Source: Hoplostethus atlanticus
Taxonomy: Eukaryota > Chordata > Actinopteri > Trachichthyiformes > Trachichthyidae
Direction of reading: 5' to 3'
Assembly (NCBI GenBank): GCA_034670405.1
Contig: JAXDDX010000089.1
Coordinates: 1,493,001-1,557,000 of the forward strand
Length of the DNA: 64,000 bases
The notes beneath the pieces are model-generated. The model had not been told where the DNA came from and ran no database searches. It saw only the letters and a program-made list of their open reading frames with translations. Each line of letters starts with the position of its first letter. The first letter of the stretch is position 1. Positions 1 through 12,965 of the stretch are shown here, piece by piece. The position numbers were made by a program, and so were the translations under genes.

Positions 1-1046
1 TTTATACACCCATACAGGCCTCTTTGATGTCGGCACTTAAAAGCACCACTAACTCACCCTGGAGGAAGAGCCTGGCACAGAGAGGATGCTCTCCATCTCT
101 CACGGTGTGTGCAAGTGCATGCATGCAATGTGTGTATGTGCGTGCATGTATATGTGTGCGTGTGTGTGTGTATATGTGTGCGTGTGTGTGTGTGTGTGTT
201 AGTGTAGGTGTGTGCTCATGGTTCCTGTTTAGATTTATGATGACTAAACATTTTTTAACTTTCATATTTCTAGACTTTACGCCGCTCTTCTCTTTCATGT
301 CCATCTGCTTCAACTTTCTTTGTTTTGATGTGCGGTGTTTTCATAGTAATAATTATGTCTCTTCTTTGTGTACTTTTTTAAAATCATTTTGCTTGTATCA
401 CTTTGCAAAACAACAACAAACCACACTAAAACTAAATGAAGCGCTTTCTGTGTTTCGTCATATTTCTAGTTGCTTTGTAGGCACACTATCACAATCCATC
501 CTGTTAACAAGCTAGCCCACAGTGCTTTATTCAGACTACCTTGTACTGCATGGTCCTGGGATGTCCTTGGCAGCGTGCCATTTCAATTATCTAACGCTTT
601 CACTTTCTCCAGAATAATTTTTTAATGTTACTGCGACCCATCTCAGTCCCAACCCAGTCTTTCAAAATCAATTCACTTTTTTTTTTTTCCCTTTAATGCC
701 CATCACATATCGACATTTTGTTCACCTTTGTCCTGTTCTGCTGTCCTTGTTGTACAGCTACGGCGATGCCTGCGTCGTGCTGTAGTAATAATCTGCAACA
801 TTTTCATGTGAATAAATGTCTGAATGAATGAATGAATTCTCTGTCTCTCTCTCACAGGCTGATATAGCACAACAGTGATCCAGCCTATAGTCAGGTAGGT
901 CCTTCCTGGGAAATATCCCCCGCTGCACAGGAAGTGTTTTATGTTTCAGCAACGGCAGTTTCTTTGGACTAAATAGAGGAAGTGGGTAGAAAAGAGCGCC
1001 ACCTACAGAAACAACAAACCTCATCAACAGACAATGCAAGGTAAAG

Positions 1047-1185
1047 ACGTCACAGTACTGGACACGCTGTTTGATTGAGTGATCACTGGAAACGGCAGTG
1101 CAAAAACACCACAGCAATGAACGCTGAGCACCCAAGATGTTGGCAAGAATTTGGCGGATTACCACTTCAGAGGATGAAAGGTGAT
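1047..1185 (+). repeat. Dispersed repeat family 1, copy a
   Basis: Shares with 5320-5430 and, inverted, with 16492-16591 the core GCTGTTTGATTGA, TGATC.CTGG.AA and AAAACACCACAG. Copy a and the 5.3-kb copy also share a GGATTACC segment 3' of the core. No coding, no obvious terminal repeats; it could be a SINE or MITE fragment. Confidence 0.7.
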
Positions 1186-1521
1186 ATAAACTGAGGGGAA
1201 TTGCAGAATTGAATGTCAGGTCAAGTTTGACAGATAAAGAAACAGTTCTGACATGGAACCAGCAGCAAGCATGACAGCTCACTTCACCTTCCTCTTCCTT
1301 CCTCCTCCTCTCTTCCTACTGGTTTGCTGTTTCTAGTTTGCTGTTTGAATAAGAACAGTTGGTTTAAGCAACAACAAAAAAAGAAAATCAGGTCTCAGCG
1401 CCACTCCCACCCCGTCTGTCTCTTTGTCTGTCTGCCTGTCTGCCACTCTGTCTATGTCTGTATCTGCCTGTCTGTTGTTCTGCTTGCTTGGCTGCCTCTG
1501 ACTGACTATCTGCCTGATTGC

Positions 1522-1570
<49 letters not shown>

Positions 1571-1739
1571 TCTCTCTCTCTCTCTCAGCCCATCAGATCG
1601 GTGTTGCTCACAGCCAGGGAGAGAGGAGGTGTGAAAAGCTCATGCAGGGAGAGACACCCAAGGAAGTGCCAGCCAATGAATGAAAAGTGTATCTATTAAG
1701 TCTAAGTCTGTTGTGTGTATGTGTGTTTGTCTGTCAAAT

Positions 1740-1801
<62 letters not shown>

Positions 1802-1932
1802 ATCCCATTCCCCTCCCTGCAGCTTTCTACCTGTCTGAACCTCTTCACTTGAATGGAAAAGAACCGCAGCTTCACAGTGTTACAATGAAATATCAAAACC
1901 CCTGTTGTTTTAGTCAAAATGGAAATACTGAA

Positions 1933-1978
<46 letters not shown>

Positions 1979-3941
1979 CTGTATCCATATATAGAACTTT
2001 TTCAGAGCTAAACATGAAATCCATTTTAAGACGTGTGTGCACACCTGCCATGATATCACCTAAGTGGTTGTCCTCCGTCAGAATGCACACGAGAGGCGTG
2101 AGGAACATGAGGATGTAATCATTTCAACAGTTAAATCATATATGCTTCAACACTTAAACGCTTTAAGAGATTGCCAGTGATATCAACTGTTAATGGATCA
2201 GAAAAACACTCCTCACACCACACACACACACACACACAGTTCACTTGGTCCTGGGAGGAACAGCGCTATCATCCCTGTAAAGGGGAAGTGGTTTGTGGTA
2301 TTAAAAAGGAACATATAGCGAGCGGAGGCAGGGCAGACGGTTAGTCTGGGGGTGGAGAGAGACAGGACGGGTTCCTGTAATCCTCTGTCCCAGTAGGTGA
2401 GGGTGAGCCTCCGGACTGAGCAGCAGACATGTCACCGCCCCGCCTAGAAAGGAGCAGCAGTGAGAAGGCTCCATAGGGGTCAATAACACCACAGGGTGCC
2501 TTTTGTGTGTCCCCAGTATAAATCAGTCTGATTTCATGGAAGCTGTGCAGAAGAACATTAATAATATGGCATGAGCCGCAAGATGATTTTTAAATTGAAT
2601 TAGAGCAATAAGCAATTCAATCATATTTTTTTTTCAAAAACGATCGACCCATAGATGGTTGGTTTTATCCCTGAAAGGGGGGTGAAATGAATTGGTGGTG
2701 CATTCTTTATGTTGTGTTCTAGTCGTGCTGCCGAATGGAAAAAACAAAGCTAATAAAAATACACAGGCTAAACTGGAAGGCATTGTCAGTGTCCTCCCTC
2801 ACAGTGACCATTTAATTAAGTGCATCAATCAAACATATCACATCTTATATGCTATCGAGGTGTTGCAGCCAAGAGAGCCTCACTTGGTTTGTATAAGTGA
2901 GCGAGCATGCAAACCAAATATTGGCATCTAAGCTTTTATTGTTGCTGTAAATACTGATCATGTTTTTCTCGTTTGCAAATGTATTTTTTTAAGCAAATTC
3001 TCAAATTGAATGTATGGAACTGATTCTTACTGTGGGTTCCCAGAGTGGCCAATGTGAGTGGTTTACAGTACTGTTAACTGTACAGTGCTGTAACTGAAAA
3101 CCTTCTACCAAAGTCAGCGCCACTTTAATTTCCCAATAACATCCCGTTACATAGCATCAAAAGAAAGACGATGTCACGCCGTTATTTCAACCGAGACTCA
3201 GCGTGTCTGCGCTGAGCGAGGTATTCAAACGTGTTCTGCAGCAGCAGTGCCATTACATCATCATTAAAAACTGCGACGTCTTAAGCCTGTTATCCACATT
3301 TCCCTGTTAACCTACCGTAGCGTGACACTGGAAACCTGGAAAGCTCTGAGTTATAATACCAAATATCAGAACAGGTACAGACAGTCAGAGTATAGGCTTA
3401 CCAAGGTATTGCTTTAAAAGATTGGTTTAAATTATGAGTCCCCAAATGTATTAATGGTCATTCTGAGGGAGGCAAAATGGCCGCCACACAGGGTTGTGAC
3501 ATCAAAGTGTGACAACCGGTGAAAACATCATTTACAGCTCCAGCCATTGTATATTTTGCAGGTATAATGGTGTGTGTGTAATGCCGCTGACCTCTGCAGG
3601 GACCTCCCAGTGTGGGCTCCCTGCAGAGCCGGTCGCCGCGCGTTCACATCTGGCTCGCGCTTTGATGTGGCAGGTGTGTCATCTACGTGCCGCGAACACC
3701 GCCGCCATGTTGGTGAATGAGAGAGAGAGAGAGAGAGATGTACTGGCAAAGACAAAGACTACACACGTTGTGATTTTGGTGTTCAGGGACTGTTTTTTGA
3801 TACAGCATGATCAGATTTACACATTAGGTTACAGTGGCTTTGATGAACAGAAGACTGAACCCCATCGAGCTGTCAGCAGGAAGTCACCAGGGATGGGAGA
3901 TGACTTGGCTTGGTTTTTACACACATGCACGCACGCACACG

Positions 3942-3989
<48 letters not shown>

Positions 3990-4329
3990 GGCGAAGCTAA
4001 AACAGTGCTTTGAAAATGATGTACAAGTGAGCAGGTGCCACGGCAAAAATGTGTCAAAAGATGCAGAAAGGGGGAAAAATGAAACACAGTCTGGTGTCAC
4101 GGTTGTCTGGTGTAGCTATACGCCGTGCAGGCTCACGTACGCCAGGAGGTCACAAAAGGTGTGTGTTTGTTTTGGGGGGGTTGTGAGACGAAAGGTTTGA
4201 CGAAGACTGGGCTGCAGATTTTTTTTTTTGTCTGTAGGTTTATCTAACAACATGTATCTTGTTTTATTCCTCGCTCTATCTTACATTGCAGGAAAATAAG
4301 GAAGGTTGGGGGGCCTATTTATTCACCCC

Positions 4330-4376
<47 letters not shown>

Positions 4377-4603
4377 ACATCTATCCTAGTTTAAAAATAA
4401 CAGCAATCTAATTAGTTTCCTGCTTTGTGTGTGTATTTATGTGTGTGTGTGTGTGTGTGTACGTGCATGTGTGTGTGTGTGTGTGTGTGAGGGCAGGATT
4501 GGGCTGCAGCGACAGAGTAATTAAGTGAAAAAAGTCTTTGATCTTAATGAGGCTTTTCTACAGTCGTGAGGGAGTGAGGGGATGCGTGTGTGTATGTGAG
4601 AGG

Positions 4604-4653
<50 letters not shown>

Positions 4654-5319
4654 GTGTGTGTAAACTTTCTAAAAAAAAATCCCCCCAATATAACCTCATT
4701 CAAACAAAAGTTAAATTCTATGCAAAGCAGTGAGAAAGTTTTCTCTCTGTCTGCTCTGCTAACGGCGTCTTAAGGCCCCTGGTACCCAGGTAACCTCCTT
4801 CCATCATGAAGGTCATACACTAAAACAGTGCACATTCATTTTGGAAAAACATCATCAAAAGTGGTATCATTTTGTCAATTAGAGACTTTGAAAGTAAATA
4901 TCTGCCACATTTTCATATTTGTTTTGCTATGCTCTATCGCTGATGGATAAAACAAGATGATGGAGTTCATGAAAGCTTTTACATTTCGCTGCTTTCAGGC
5001 GATTGATACTGCAGCTCCAAAATGTCAACTTTTCAGGACCTAAGAAACACAGCCTCTTTTTTTAGCTTGACCGCTGTGCATTTTTGACTTTATCCAATGG
5101 GTTGTGAAAGGGGTTTCATAAGCTGAAAGGTTGCAGAACTCTCTGGCTCACGGGCAGCGATGCGTTTTATTTTTTTCCAGCAGCAGCAGCAGCAGCATTG
5201 GAAATACCTGGGTAGACCTGGGTAGTTAGCACGAGCGGCGATAGTCACCGTTGGCTGAACAGACGAAGAAAAGAAAATCAAACTTCACCAGCAGAAAATC
5301 CAAGGAGAAAGACACCACA

Positions 5320-5430
5320 GGACTTGGATGCACTGTTTGATTGACAGGTGATCTCTGGGAAGTGCGGTGCAGAAACACCACAGAAATAAATGACCACCAA
5401 ACGGATTACCGCTTTAAACCGCTGTCCTTT
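5320..5430 (+). repeat. Dispersed repeat family 1, copy b
   Basis: Contains CACTGTTTGATTGACAGGTG, ATCTCTGGGAAGTGCGGTGC and AGAAACACCACAG, nearly identical to the reverse complement of 16492-16591 and similar to 1047-1185. Confidence 0.72.
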
Positions 5431-6699
5431 CAAAAGCACCATCATTTGTATTAATCGATCAATCTGAGTAGATGTTCCTGCTTTGAAACGGTGGATATAT
5501 CTCATATCTTGGGGGGAAAAAAACAACCCCTCTTCCATTAGTTTGCTCTCAACTTTATGACTAATTGATTGGTAGATAATTTGAATGCTGAGCAGCAGCA
5601 GCAGGAGTCCACTCCGCTCAGCAGTGGGAGCGATGTAGCTGAACAACACCAATAAACACGGCCCGCGATCGCTCCAGACGGGGTGCTCCACTGAGAACAT
5701 CATTACCGACTCTGTGTTGTCAGCTAAATCAAAGTCATTTCCCAGGCTTTGATTAAAGAGCCCGGTGCCGACCAGGGTGGGAGTTGGATGCTGGGTTTTT
5801 ACGGAGATGAGAGGGGTCTGATGATGAAGCAAGATATCGTTGTTTTTCTGCACTGTTTGTTGTCGTTTGAAGCCTGCATGACGACTGAGTCAAACGCTTT
5901 CCGACTAAATAGAATAACATGGCGGCGGAGAATAGAAAACGAATAGAGCTGGGAGTCAAATTTCGTACGGCCATCTGTTATGGGAATCAGACGGTTGTGA
6001 CGATGAACTATGACTCTGTTCTGTCTTCCTCTTGTTTTCTGTTTTCTCTGGTTTCCCTGGTTTCTGTTTTGAAGCCAGATGCTTATTGATTCAAACAGAA
6101 CAGAAAAAGATTGCCGAATTGAACATGCTATGAAACAGAATAAAATATGACTGTATAGTAGAACTGTACAGAACAAGAACCAACTGAAATAATGATACAG
6201 AAAGGAGCAGAGGGGAGTAAACAAGAACAGAATACGAAGCTGCAGGAGACTTGAATAGCGCCTTTGGCCATCCCTTGAAGGCGCTCTGTGTAGCACCTAT
6301 ACACATCAATACATGGTTGTCAAATGAATTGTGATACCTTGGTGTGATTATCATGAACAAATAAGACTGTCTGTCTTATGCCTTTTGGAAGGGTCAAATC
6401 ATGTGTCTGAATGTGTGAACTGTGCCTCTCAACCCACGTATTGAAGAGACGTTTCAACCTGTCTTCACGCCAAGATTACCCTCGGTTCATTTTGTTGTGC
6501 ACGGGTGCCTGCGGGCTATCAGAAGTCAACATCTGTCTCTTTATACCCATAAAACCTTGCATTTTGGGGTGGTTTCCTGCAGTTGGCTTGGATTATATCC
6601 TCACTCCTAACACACACCGAGTTTGAGTAGCATTGTTCTCACCTGCCCAAACAAACCAAAGGAGTAAATGTTTAAATAAACCGCTCCAAACGTACTTGC

Positions 6700-7045
6700 C
6701 GCGAATGCACCCTAAGACCACATTTCCCATAAAAGCCTGTTGCTTCCTGTCACAAAGAGGCTGTTGATATTTGTTCCTCCTTCCCTGGCGTCGCTTTACT
6801 GAAGAGGACAAACGTGTTGGAAGTAATTTGCCTTTCAAGCTTTAGCTCTGTTTGCATGGGAAGAACAAGCGCCCTCTTCCTGTTTTGTGCCATAAAGCAA
6901 TCCAGCAGATTTCCCACCCAGTGGCACACTGGTAAATTGCAGCGTAGATGCCGGTAGAGGCTGCCAGTCTTCCCGGTGATGGTCTTGTTTGTCTCAGAAT
7001 GAACAAGGTCATGATTTATTGATGTTAAATTGCCAAATGTAGCAC
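6700..7045 (+). repeat. Dispersed repeat family 2, copy a
   Basis: Blocks in the same order as 12690-12965: a run ending TTGCTTCCTGTCACAAAGAGG or similar, ACGTGTTGGAAGTAAT, GTGCCATAAAGCA, a TCAGAATGAA segment and AAATG.TAGCACC near the end. Looks like two old copies of one interspersed element. No coding. Confidence 0.55.
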
Positions 7046-7884
7046 CTTTAAACCATTAAAGAGAGAATGTCTCGTCCACCGCTGCCAAAGGAAGATGAAG
7101 CCCTGGGGTGTGTCTTCTGGCTGACCTTGCATTCTGACATACAGACAGTTACGTGTCTCAGAGAGATATGCGCTAGGAAGTAACAGCTTCCTGATTACTC
7201 TCTGTGTAATAAGGCGGATGCTCAAAAAAGGTTTCCCATGCAGAATCATTTTCAAAAAAACAAACCAAAAACTGTTTACACCCATTAAAGTAGTTTGCGA
7301 AATGCTAGTGTTTCCGACTCGTTTGAAAACGTGACCTTTTTTGGAACCTTTTATCCTTTCTGGGACGCAGACGATAGGTGTTTCAATCTAAACGGAGTGT
7401 GCGGCTCAGACAGCCTCTGACACCCTCAGACAGTTTTCTCATTACTGAGATGGCATTTAGCATTTAGCCATTTTAACATTCAGTTCCACTCGTCTGCTGA
7501 CTCAGAACGCAAGTCTGTAGCCCGCTGCACCAACCCAGACGCAAACAGGCTCCGCAGTGGGACCACGATCTGAAAATGCTTGCTGGAACTGTAAAACTTG
7601 GAAATAGACTTATTGGGAGTGGAAAAGATGCTCTAAGGTAAAGATGCTGCAAAACCCCCCTCTCTCTGAGACACAAACACATACACACAGCCTTGTAATT
7701 CTATAAATATCTCATAACTACATTTCTTCCCGAACCCCTTCCAATACATACCTAACCTTAAACCTTAACTTTAATCTAACACAAAACCTAGAATGGCTCC
7801 TTTTCCAACTGAGAAACAACAATAAATCCTCACCTTGAAGGATTTACCCCGTACAACTGCATTTGGACCTCAGATGTATAGGAG

Positions 7885-7936
<52 letters not shown>

Positions 7937-8860
7937 GCTCGCTCTGGGAGGAACTATTGAAACGCTGCTGCAACAGCAGTGCATTCAGGATAAAAATGAT
8001 TTGGAAAATCCCTCAGTACCAAAGCTGGTGGGACTTCTAAATTGAGTCCCATGTTACCTGTACGGTTACGCCCCACTGCTGCTCAACACAGTATCAGGAG
8101 ATTAGCCCCCGGCGTACCGCGAGTCCTTATCTTTATGTTGCAGTCAGGATTATTTTGCTTGATGTCTTGCTGGCACCGGTGGGAAAGAAGCCACGGTGAT
8201 GCAATGAAAAGCAGAGCCTTTTCGAATTAAAAAAAGGATGGACGGGAGGCCTCCTAGTAATGTATATTATAGTAATCCCGTCCAATAAACTTAAAGATGG
8301 CTGCAATAACATTCGGTGTATGTTGTCATTGGAATTGAGTCTTGTTTCTTTTGTGGACAGAGAACCTAGGGAGGTTGGCACATCCAACACAACCAGCACT
8401 GGATTCTTCAGCCAAATAATCCCCTTGCCACGGGTCTATAGCAGAGACACTGCCTGTTTATTGACAGCGGTAGTACGTACGGCAGCCATTTAACTAAACC
8501 GGCCAAACGACCATTCAAGAACGTGGAATCAATTTTGAGTGGAGAGGACTCTATAACCATCACAGGAGAAGTGAATGAATCAAGTTTTGTGGGGCCACGT
8601 GCATATTCGTGTGTGTGTGTGTGTGTGCTGTATGTGTGTGTGTATGTGTGTGTGTGTGTGTGAGTTGCACAGAGGGAGGCCTGACTCCCAATAGATGTCA
8701 TTATTTTCCATTTGCGGGCTCTCATCTCAGCATGAGTGCAGAGGTATTTTTATTATTCTGTCTGTGTTTTTTAGCGTGTGTGTGTGTGTGTTTGGGCATG
8801 CATGCACGTGCAGTTGAGTGGGTGGTAGGGCACGTGTAGGAGTGGGGCATGCGTGTGTTT

Positions 8861-8896
<36 letters not shown>

Positions 8897-9264
8897 ATAT
8901 TGCTTCACAAAAGTTGCCTCTCAAACAGTTGGTTTTCAGACGCTTCGTTGTGCTATCTGGTGGCTGACAAGTGGAGAAAATCTCATTTCCAACTCAAATT
9001 TCTCCAACAAGGAAGCTACAGTGCATCAAGTGTCACAGTGTTGAGGGAATTGGTTCCCGTCACTGGTAGAAATACAATCTTTCATCTCGTTCAGGAGCAA
9101 GCTTTTGAATTAGCTCTATCTGTGGCAAGGCTGTCTATCACGCTGGCAGACACAGGACTCCTGGGTCGGCTGGAGTAGGATGGGATTCGCCCTGAGAGGA
9201 CGGAGATGACACGATCAATTATACAAGCAAATGCTGTAGAAAGCTTGCAAAAAGTGATATGAAG

Positions 9265-9984
9265 TTATACACCGATCAGCCATAACATTAAAACCACCTG
9301 CCTAATATATTGTCTAGGTCCCCCTCGTGCCGCCAAAACAGCTCTGACCCGTCGAGGCATGGACTCCACAAGACCTCTGAAGGTGTCCTGTGGTATCTGG
9401 CACCGAGACGTTAGCAGCAGATCCTTTAAGTCCTGTAAGTTGGATCGGACTTGTTTTTCCAGCACATCCCACAGATGCTCGATCGGATTGAGATCTGGGG
9501 AAGTTGGAGGCCAAGTCAACACCTTGAACTCTTTGTCATGTTCCTCAAACCATTCCTGAAGTTTTGCAGAGTGGCAGGGCGCAGTATCCTGCTGAAAGAG
9601 GCCACTGCCATCAGGGAATACCGTTGCCATGAAGGGGTGTACTTGGTCTGGAACAATGTTTAGGTAGGTGATACGTGTCAAAGTAACATCCACGTGGATG
9701 CCAGGACCCAAGGTTTCCCAGCAGAACATTGCCCAGAGCATCACACTGCCTCCGCCGGCTTGCCTTCTTCCCATAGTGCATCCTGGTGCCATCTCATACC
9801 CAGGTAAACGACGCACACGCACCTGGCCGTCCACATGATGTAAAAGAAAACGCAACAAGCTGCGATGCACTGTGTGTTCTGACACCTTTCTATCATAGCC
9901 AGCATTAACTTTTTCAGCAATTTGTGCTACAGTAGCTCTTCTGTGGGATCGGACCAGACGGGCTAGCCTTCGCTCCCTTGTCAA
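9265..9984 (-). pseudogene. Tc1-like transposase remnant
   Basis: The longest open stretch of the element, about 239 codons running out through the terminal repeat. Family transposases are about 340 residues. Two internal losses are visible: the DNA-binding domain (joined out of frame near 9985-9995) and about 50 residues before HHVDGQVRV that include the first catalytic aspartate. A smaller gap follows QVRS. This is an inactive, internally deleted copy. Confidence 0.88.
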
Positions 9985-10162
9985 AGTCGCTCAGATCCTT
10001 ACGCTTGCCCATTTTTCCTGCTTCCAACACATCAACTTCAAGAACTGACTGTTCACTTGCTTCCCAATATATCCCACGCCTTGACAGGTGCCATTGTAAC
10101 GAGATAATCGATGTTATTCACTTCACCTGTCAGTGGTTTTAATGTTGTGGCTGATGGGTGTA
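9268..10162 (-). mobile_element. Degraded Tc1-like DNA transposon (Tc1/mariner superfamily)
   Basis: Bounded by inverted repeats at 9268-9297 and 10133-10162 that match at 28 of 30 positions and start and end with TA, the Tc1/mariner target. The minus strand encodes transposase remnants from about 10010 (MGKRKDLSDFDKG) to 9268: ERRLARLVRSH, HTVHRSLLR, HHVDGQVRVRRLPGYEM, GGGSVMLWAMFCWETLGP, FQQDTAPCHSA and SPDLNPIEHLWDVLE. The last two contain the second catalytic Asp and the Glu of the DDE triad. The segment that should hold the first Asp (a SDESRF-type motif) is missing between SLLR and LLHHVDG, and the helix-turn-helix region after DFDKG is deleted with a frameshift. It cannot encode a working transposase. 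Confidence 0.93.
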
Positions 10163-11197
10163 GCTTTTATGAGTGCTGCTCTTGAATAAAGGCCCAGCAT
10201 CATTGTAGTCCCGAGCTCCAATCAGCACCACGGACAGCAGCCTGCTCACTGCAGCGGACTCACTCACAGCAGCAAGTTGACTAGATGAGATTAGGCTCAG
10301 GCTGGGGACACACTGGGCTTTTAAAATCCTAACACACCTAACCACGGGTTTCACAGACCTTTTGTTTCTCAGTCATAAATATGCTCAGACTAGACGACGA
10401 GGCAAGGACATTGTGTCACATAACAATGTAACTGAGGTTGTCCTGCTGACTCCTGATTACATCCTCGCTGACGTGGAGATCTTTAATCTCCCGGGAACTT
10501 GTGATCCAACGCGACGCCAATCAAGACAACAATGGAGACGGACAATCAGACTCGCCTCGCTCTGCCTCTGCCTAAACTCGGCTCTCATTGGCTCTTGGTG
10601 GTCTCGCTCTCGGAATAAATCGGTGACCTCCACACACGACAGGTCCGGATGTTGGGTCGTCATAACAAACACTTTTGATACGATCAGGCTTAGGTTTGAA
10701 TCTGTAAACCCCTGACATGACCAGATAATCTTTGCTAGTTGAACTGTCCCTTTGTGGTAATTGTATCTGAGCTTGATAGTTTATCCTAACAAGCCCCTCC
10801 CACTTCCCACCACTCCTACTGTACAGACATAAAATGAAATAACTCTTTAATACTTTAATTCAATTCAATTCAATATTCAATTCAATTCAATTTCCCATCG
10901 GCTCAAGATATTTAAAGGCAGGTGAAGAGCTTTTTCATGGGAGATTGTCCTGTTAATCCATAATACCATCATCATCCATATGGAGATGAGTTTTGAACAT
11001 TTAACATTTCACCATTTATTCTATTTCCCGAGATGCACAATCCATGTCTCAATTGTATCAAGACTTAGAAATCCTTCATCATCTACACGCATCATCGAAA
11101 AAACACAAGAATGAGTCACCAGGAAAAGAAAACAACACACAGGGAAACTCCCTTCTCCCCTCTCCTCTATATCCCACTCTCTCTGTTTCTCTCCTTA

Positions 11198-11198
<1 letters not shown>

Positions 11199-11253
<55 letters not shown>

Positions 11254-11304
11254 GACTGTGACCAATACGATAAGGAACAATTCCCAGCATGATCGAGAGA
11301 GAGA

Positions 11305-11353
<49 letters not shown>

Positions 11354-11374
11354 GGGGGGGGGGGGGGGGGGGGT
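11199..11374. repeat. (CT)n, spacer, (GA)n and a 22-G run
   Basis: A (CT)n tract from about 11199 to 11250, a spacer of about 40 bases, a (GA)n tract from about 11295 to 11351 and an unbroken G run at 11352-11373. The two dinucleotide tracts are inverted copies of each other and could form a hairpin; each could form triplex DNA and the G run a quadruplex. Confidence 0.95.
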
Positions 11375-12689
11375 TGGTCAGAGAGATGGAGAGATAGTAG
11401 AAATGGAGAGTGGGGAGCTAGGTAGAAAGAGACAGACAAAAGAAAAGGAGAGAGAAGGAGTGAGGGAGAAAGACAGAGGGATAATGAGGATAGACAGAGC
11501 AGAATATTTCACCGCTGGAATATTTTACACTTCACATAATATTTCATTCTGCCCGTCAGATTCGAGGGTTTGAGATTCTACCCAGGGCGGACAGATTGAC
11601 AGACTATTTTTCATCAGCTGTGCTTTCCTCTCCGTCTCCCACAACTGTAAACCTCTGACTAAATGACTGCCATAAATCCTCCACAAACCCACATACATTT
11701 CTGTCACATTTCGAGTGACAGCTGATTATTTCTGCAGTGGTTAATGTGTGTATTCACAAGTACGTACGTATTAATCTAAGTAATCAATTCACTTAGAAAT
11801 AGGAGCAACACTGCCTGGCTGAAGGGCAGTTTAAATGGTTCAAACAAGTGTGTGTGTGTGTGCGTGTGTGCGTGTGTGTGTGAGCATGTGCGTTGATATG
11901 GTCATATGATATACAAGGAGGTGATTATAGAGGTGATTTAGATAATATATTTCCTGAATGGAAATGAAAATATTTAATAGACTCTTTTCCCAGTTTTACT
12001 GCATAGCTTGTCATATTTTTTGGGCAAAATTACACAATTTGTGGCAAATTATAAATGTTTTGTTGCCAAAACTCTCCCATAAGAGCCCATACGATGTGTT
12101 AGCCTTGATAAAACACTATAAACTCATAAAATAGTGAGATTTGAGTCACACACACGCCTTCAAAATCTTTTTGCAGGCTAATAATTTGCAGCAAAATTCA
12201 TGGTTTTACAATGTGGGTCAACAGAGACGAAGCTTCAAAGAACCAGAGTCTTCACTTCACTTTTCACTGAAATAATTAGAAGAAAAATGAGACGATTACC
12301 ATGACGAGCTGGACTGTCCATGTGACCTTTGACCCTTAGAGGTCCCCCTTTGAAGTCAGAATCCCCCAGAGTCCTCATTAAAGTGGTAGTGGAACAGCAG
12401 AATCATGAAATAACCTTGAATCTGTATAATATACACTCTAGTCTTCTAAGTGCATCACAGCGTTTCACCCATTATCCACCACTATCTTGGTAGAAACACC
12501 CATTTAGACCTTTGACACTTTAATCTTCCACTGGAAAAAAAAATATTTCAAGAAGGCCAGCAACTCCACTAGACAGCTGGCACACCCCGCCTATTAGTAG
12601 TTAGTTAGTAGGAGTAGTAGTAACAGATGAGACAGATGTAGCCTCGATCTCACACCAGTGGTTTTGTTATTGTGTTTCTCAAAATAAAG

Positions 12690-12965
12690 ACCACATTTTT
12701 TCCATAAACAATGTTGCTTTCTGTCGCAAAGAGGATCTCTGCTTCCCTTTTGGAGGATAAACATGTTGGAAGTGATTATTTTTCCGTCAGCCTTTCACTC
12801 ATTCCATCATCTTCCAAACTCTGAAAGCTGAAAGTTTTGTGCCGTAAAGCAGTTTGTCTCACTTGTTTACGGTAATGTGCAGACAAACATGTATTGGTTT
12901 TTGATTTGATTTATACTAGTGTCTCAAAATGAATATGGTAAAATGCTACACATAGCACCCTTCAT
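12690..12965 (+). repeat. Dispersed repeat family 2, copy b
   Basis: TTGCTTTCTGTCGCAAAGAG, ACATGTTGGAAGTGAT, GTGCCGTAAAGCAG, TCTCAAAATGAAT and ACATAGCACCCTT occur in the same order and similar spacing as in 6700-7045. Confidence 0.55.

Larger units (their letters stand above)
1..9267. other. Intergenic DNA 3' of ephb1: microsatellites, no gene seen
   Basis: No spliced or intact coding sequence recognised. Simple repeats: (TG)n about 155-200, (TC)n 1527-1586, (TG)n 1742-1799, (CA)n 1936-1977, (CA)n 3950-3986, (CA)n 4331-4373, (TG)n 4440-4488 and 4604-4660, (CA)n 7889-7934, (TG)n 8609-8662 and 8865-8895. The 1-515 frames and others across CA/TG tracts are repeat artefacts. Dispersed families 1 and 2 have copies here. 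Confidence 0.75.

Noticed and set aside
758-1282. 174-codon minus-strand frame
   Set aside because: Runs across dispersed repeat family 1; part of its peptide (LWCFCTA...) reappears in the other copies as a product of the repeat, with no sign of selection.
5278-6296. Several overlapping frames of 73-191 codons
   Set aside because: They overlap on different frames of the same strand and cover a family 1 repeat; no domain seen.
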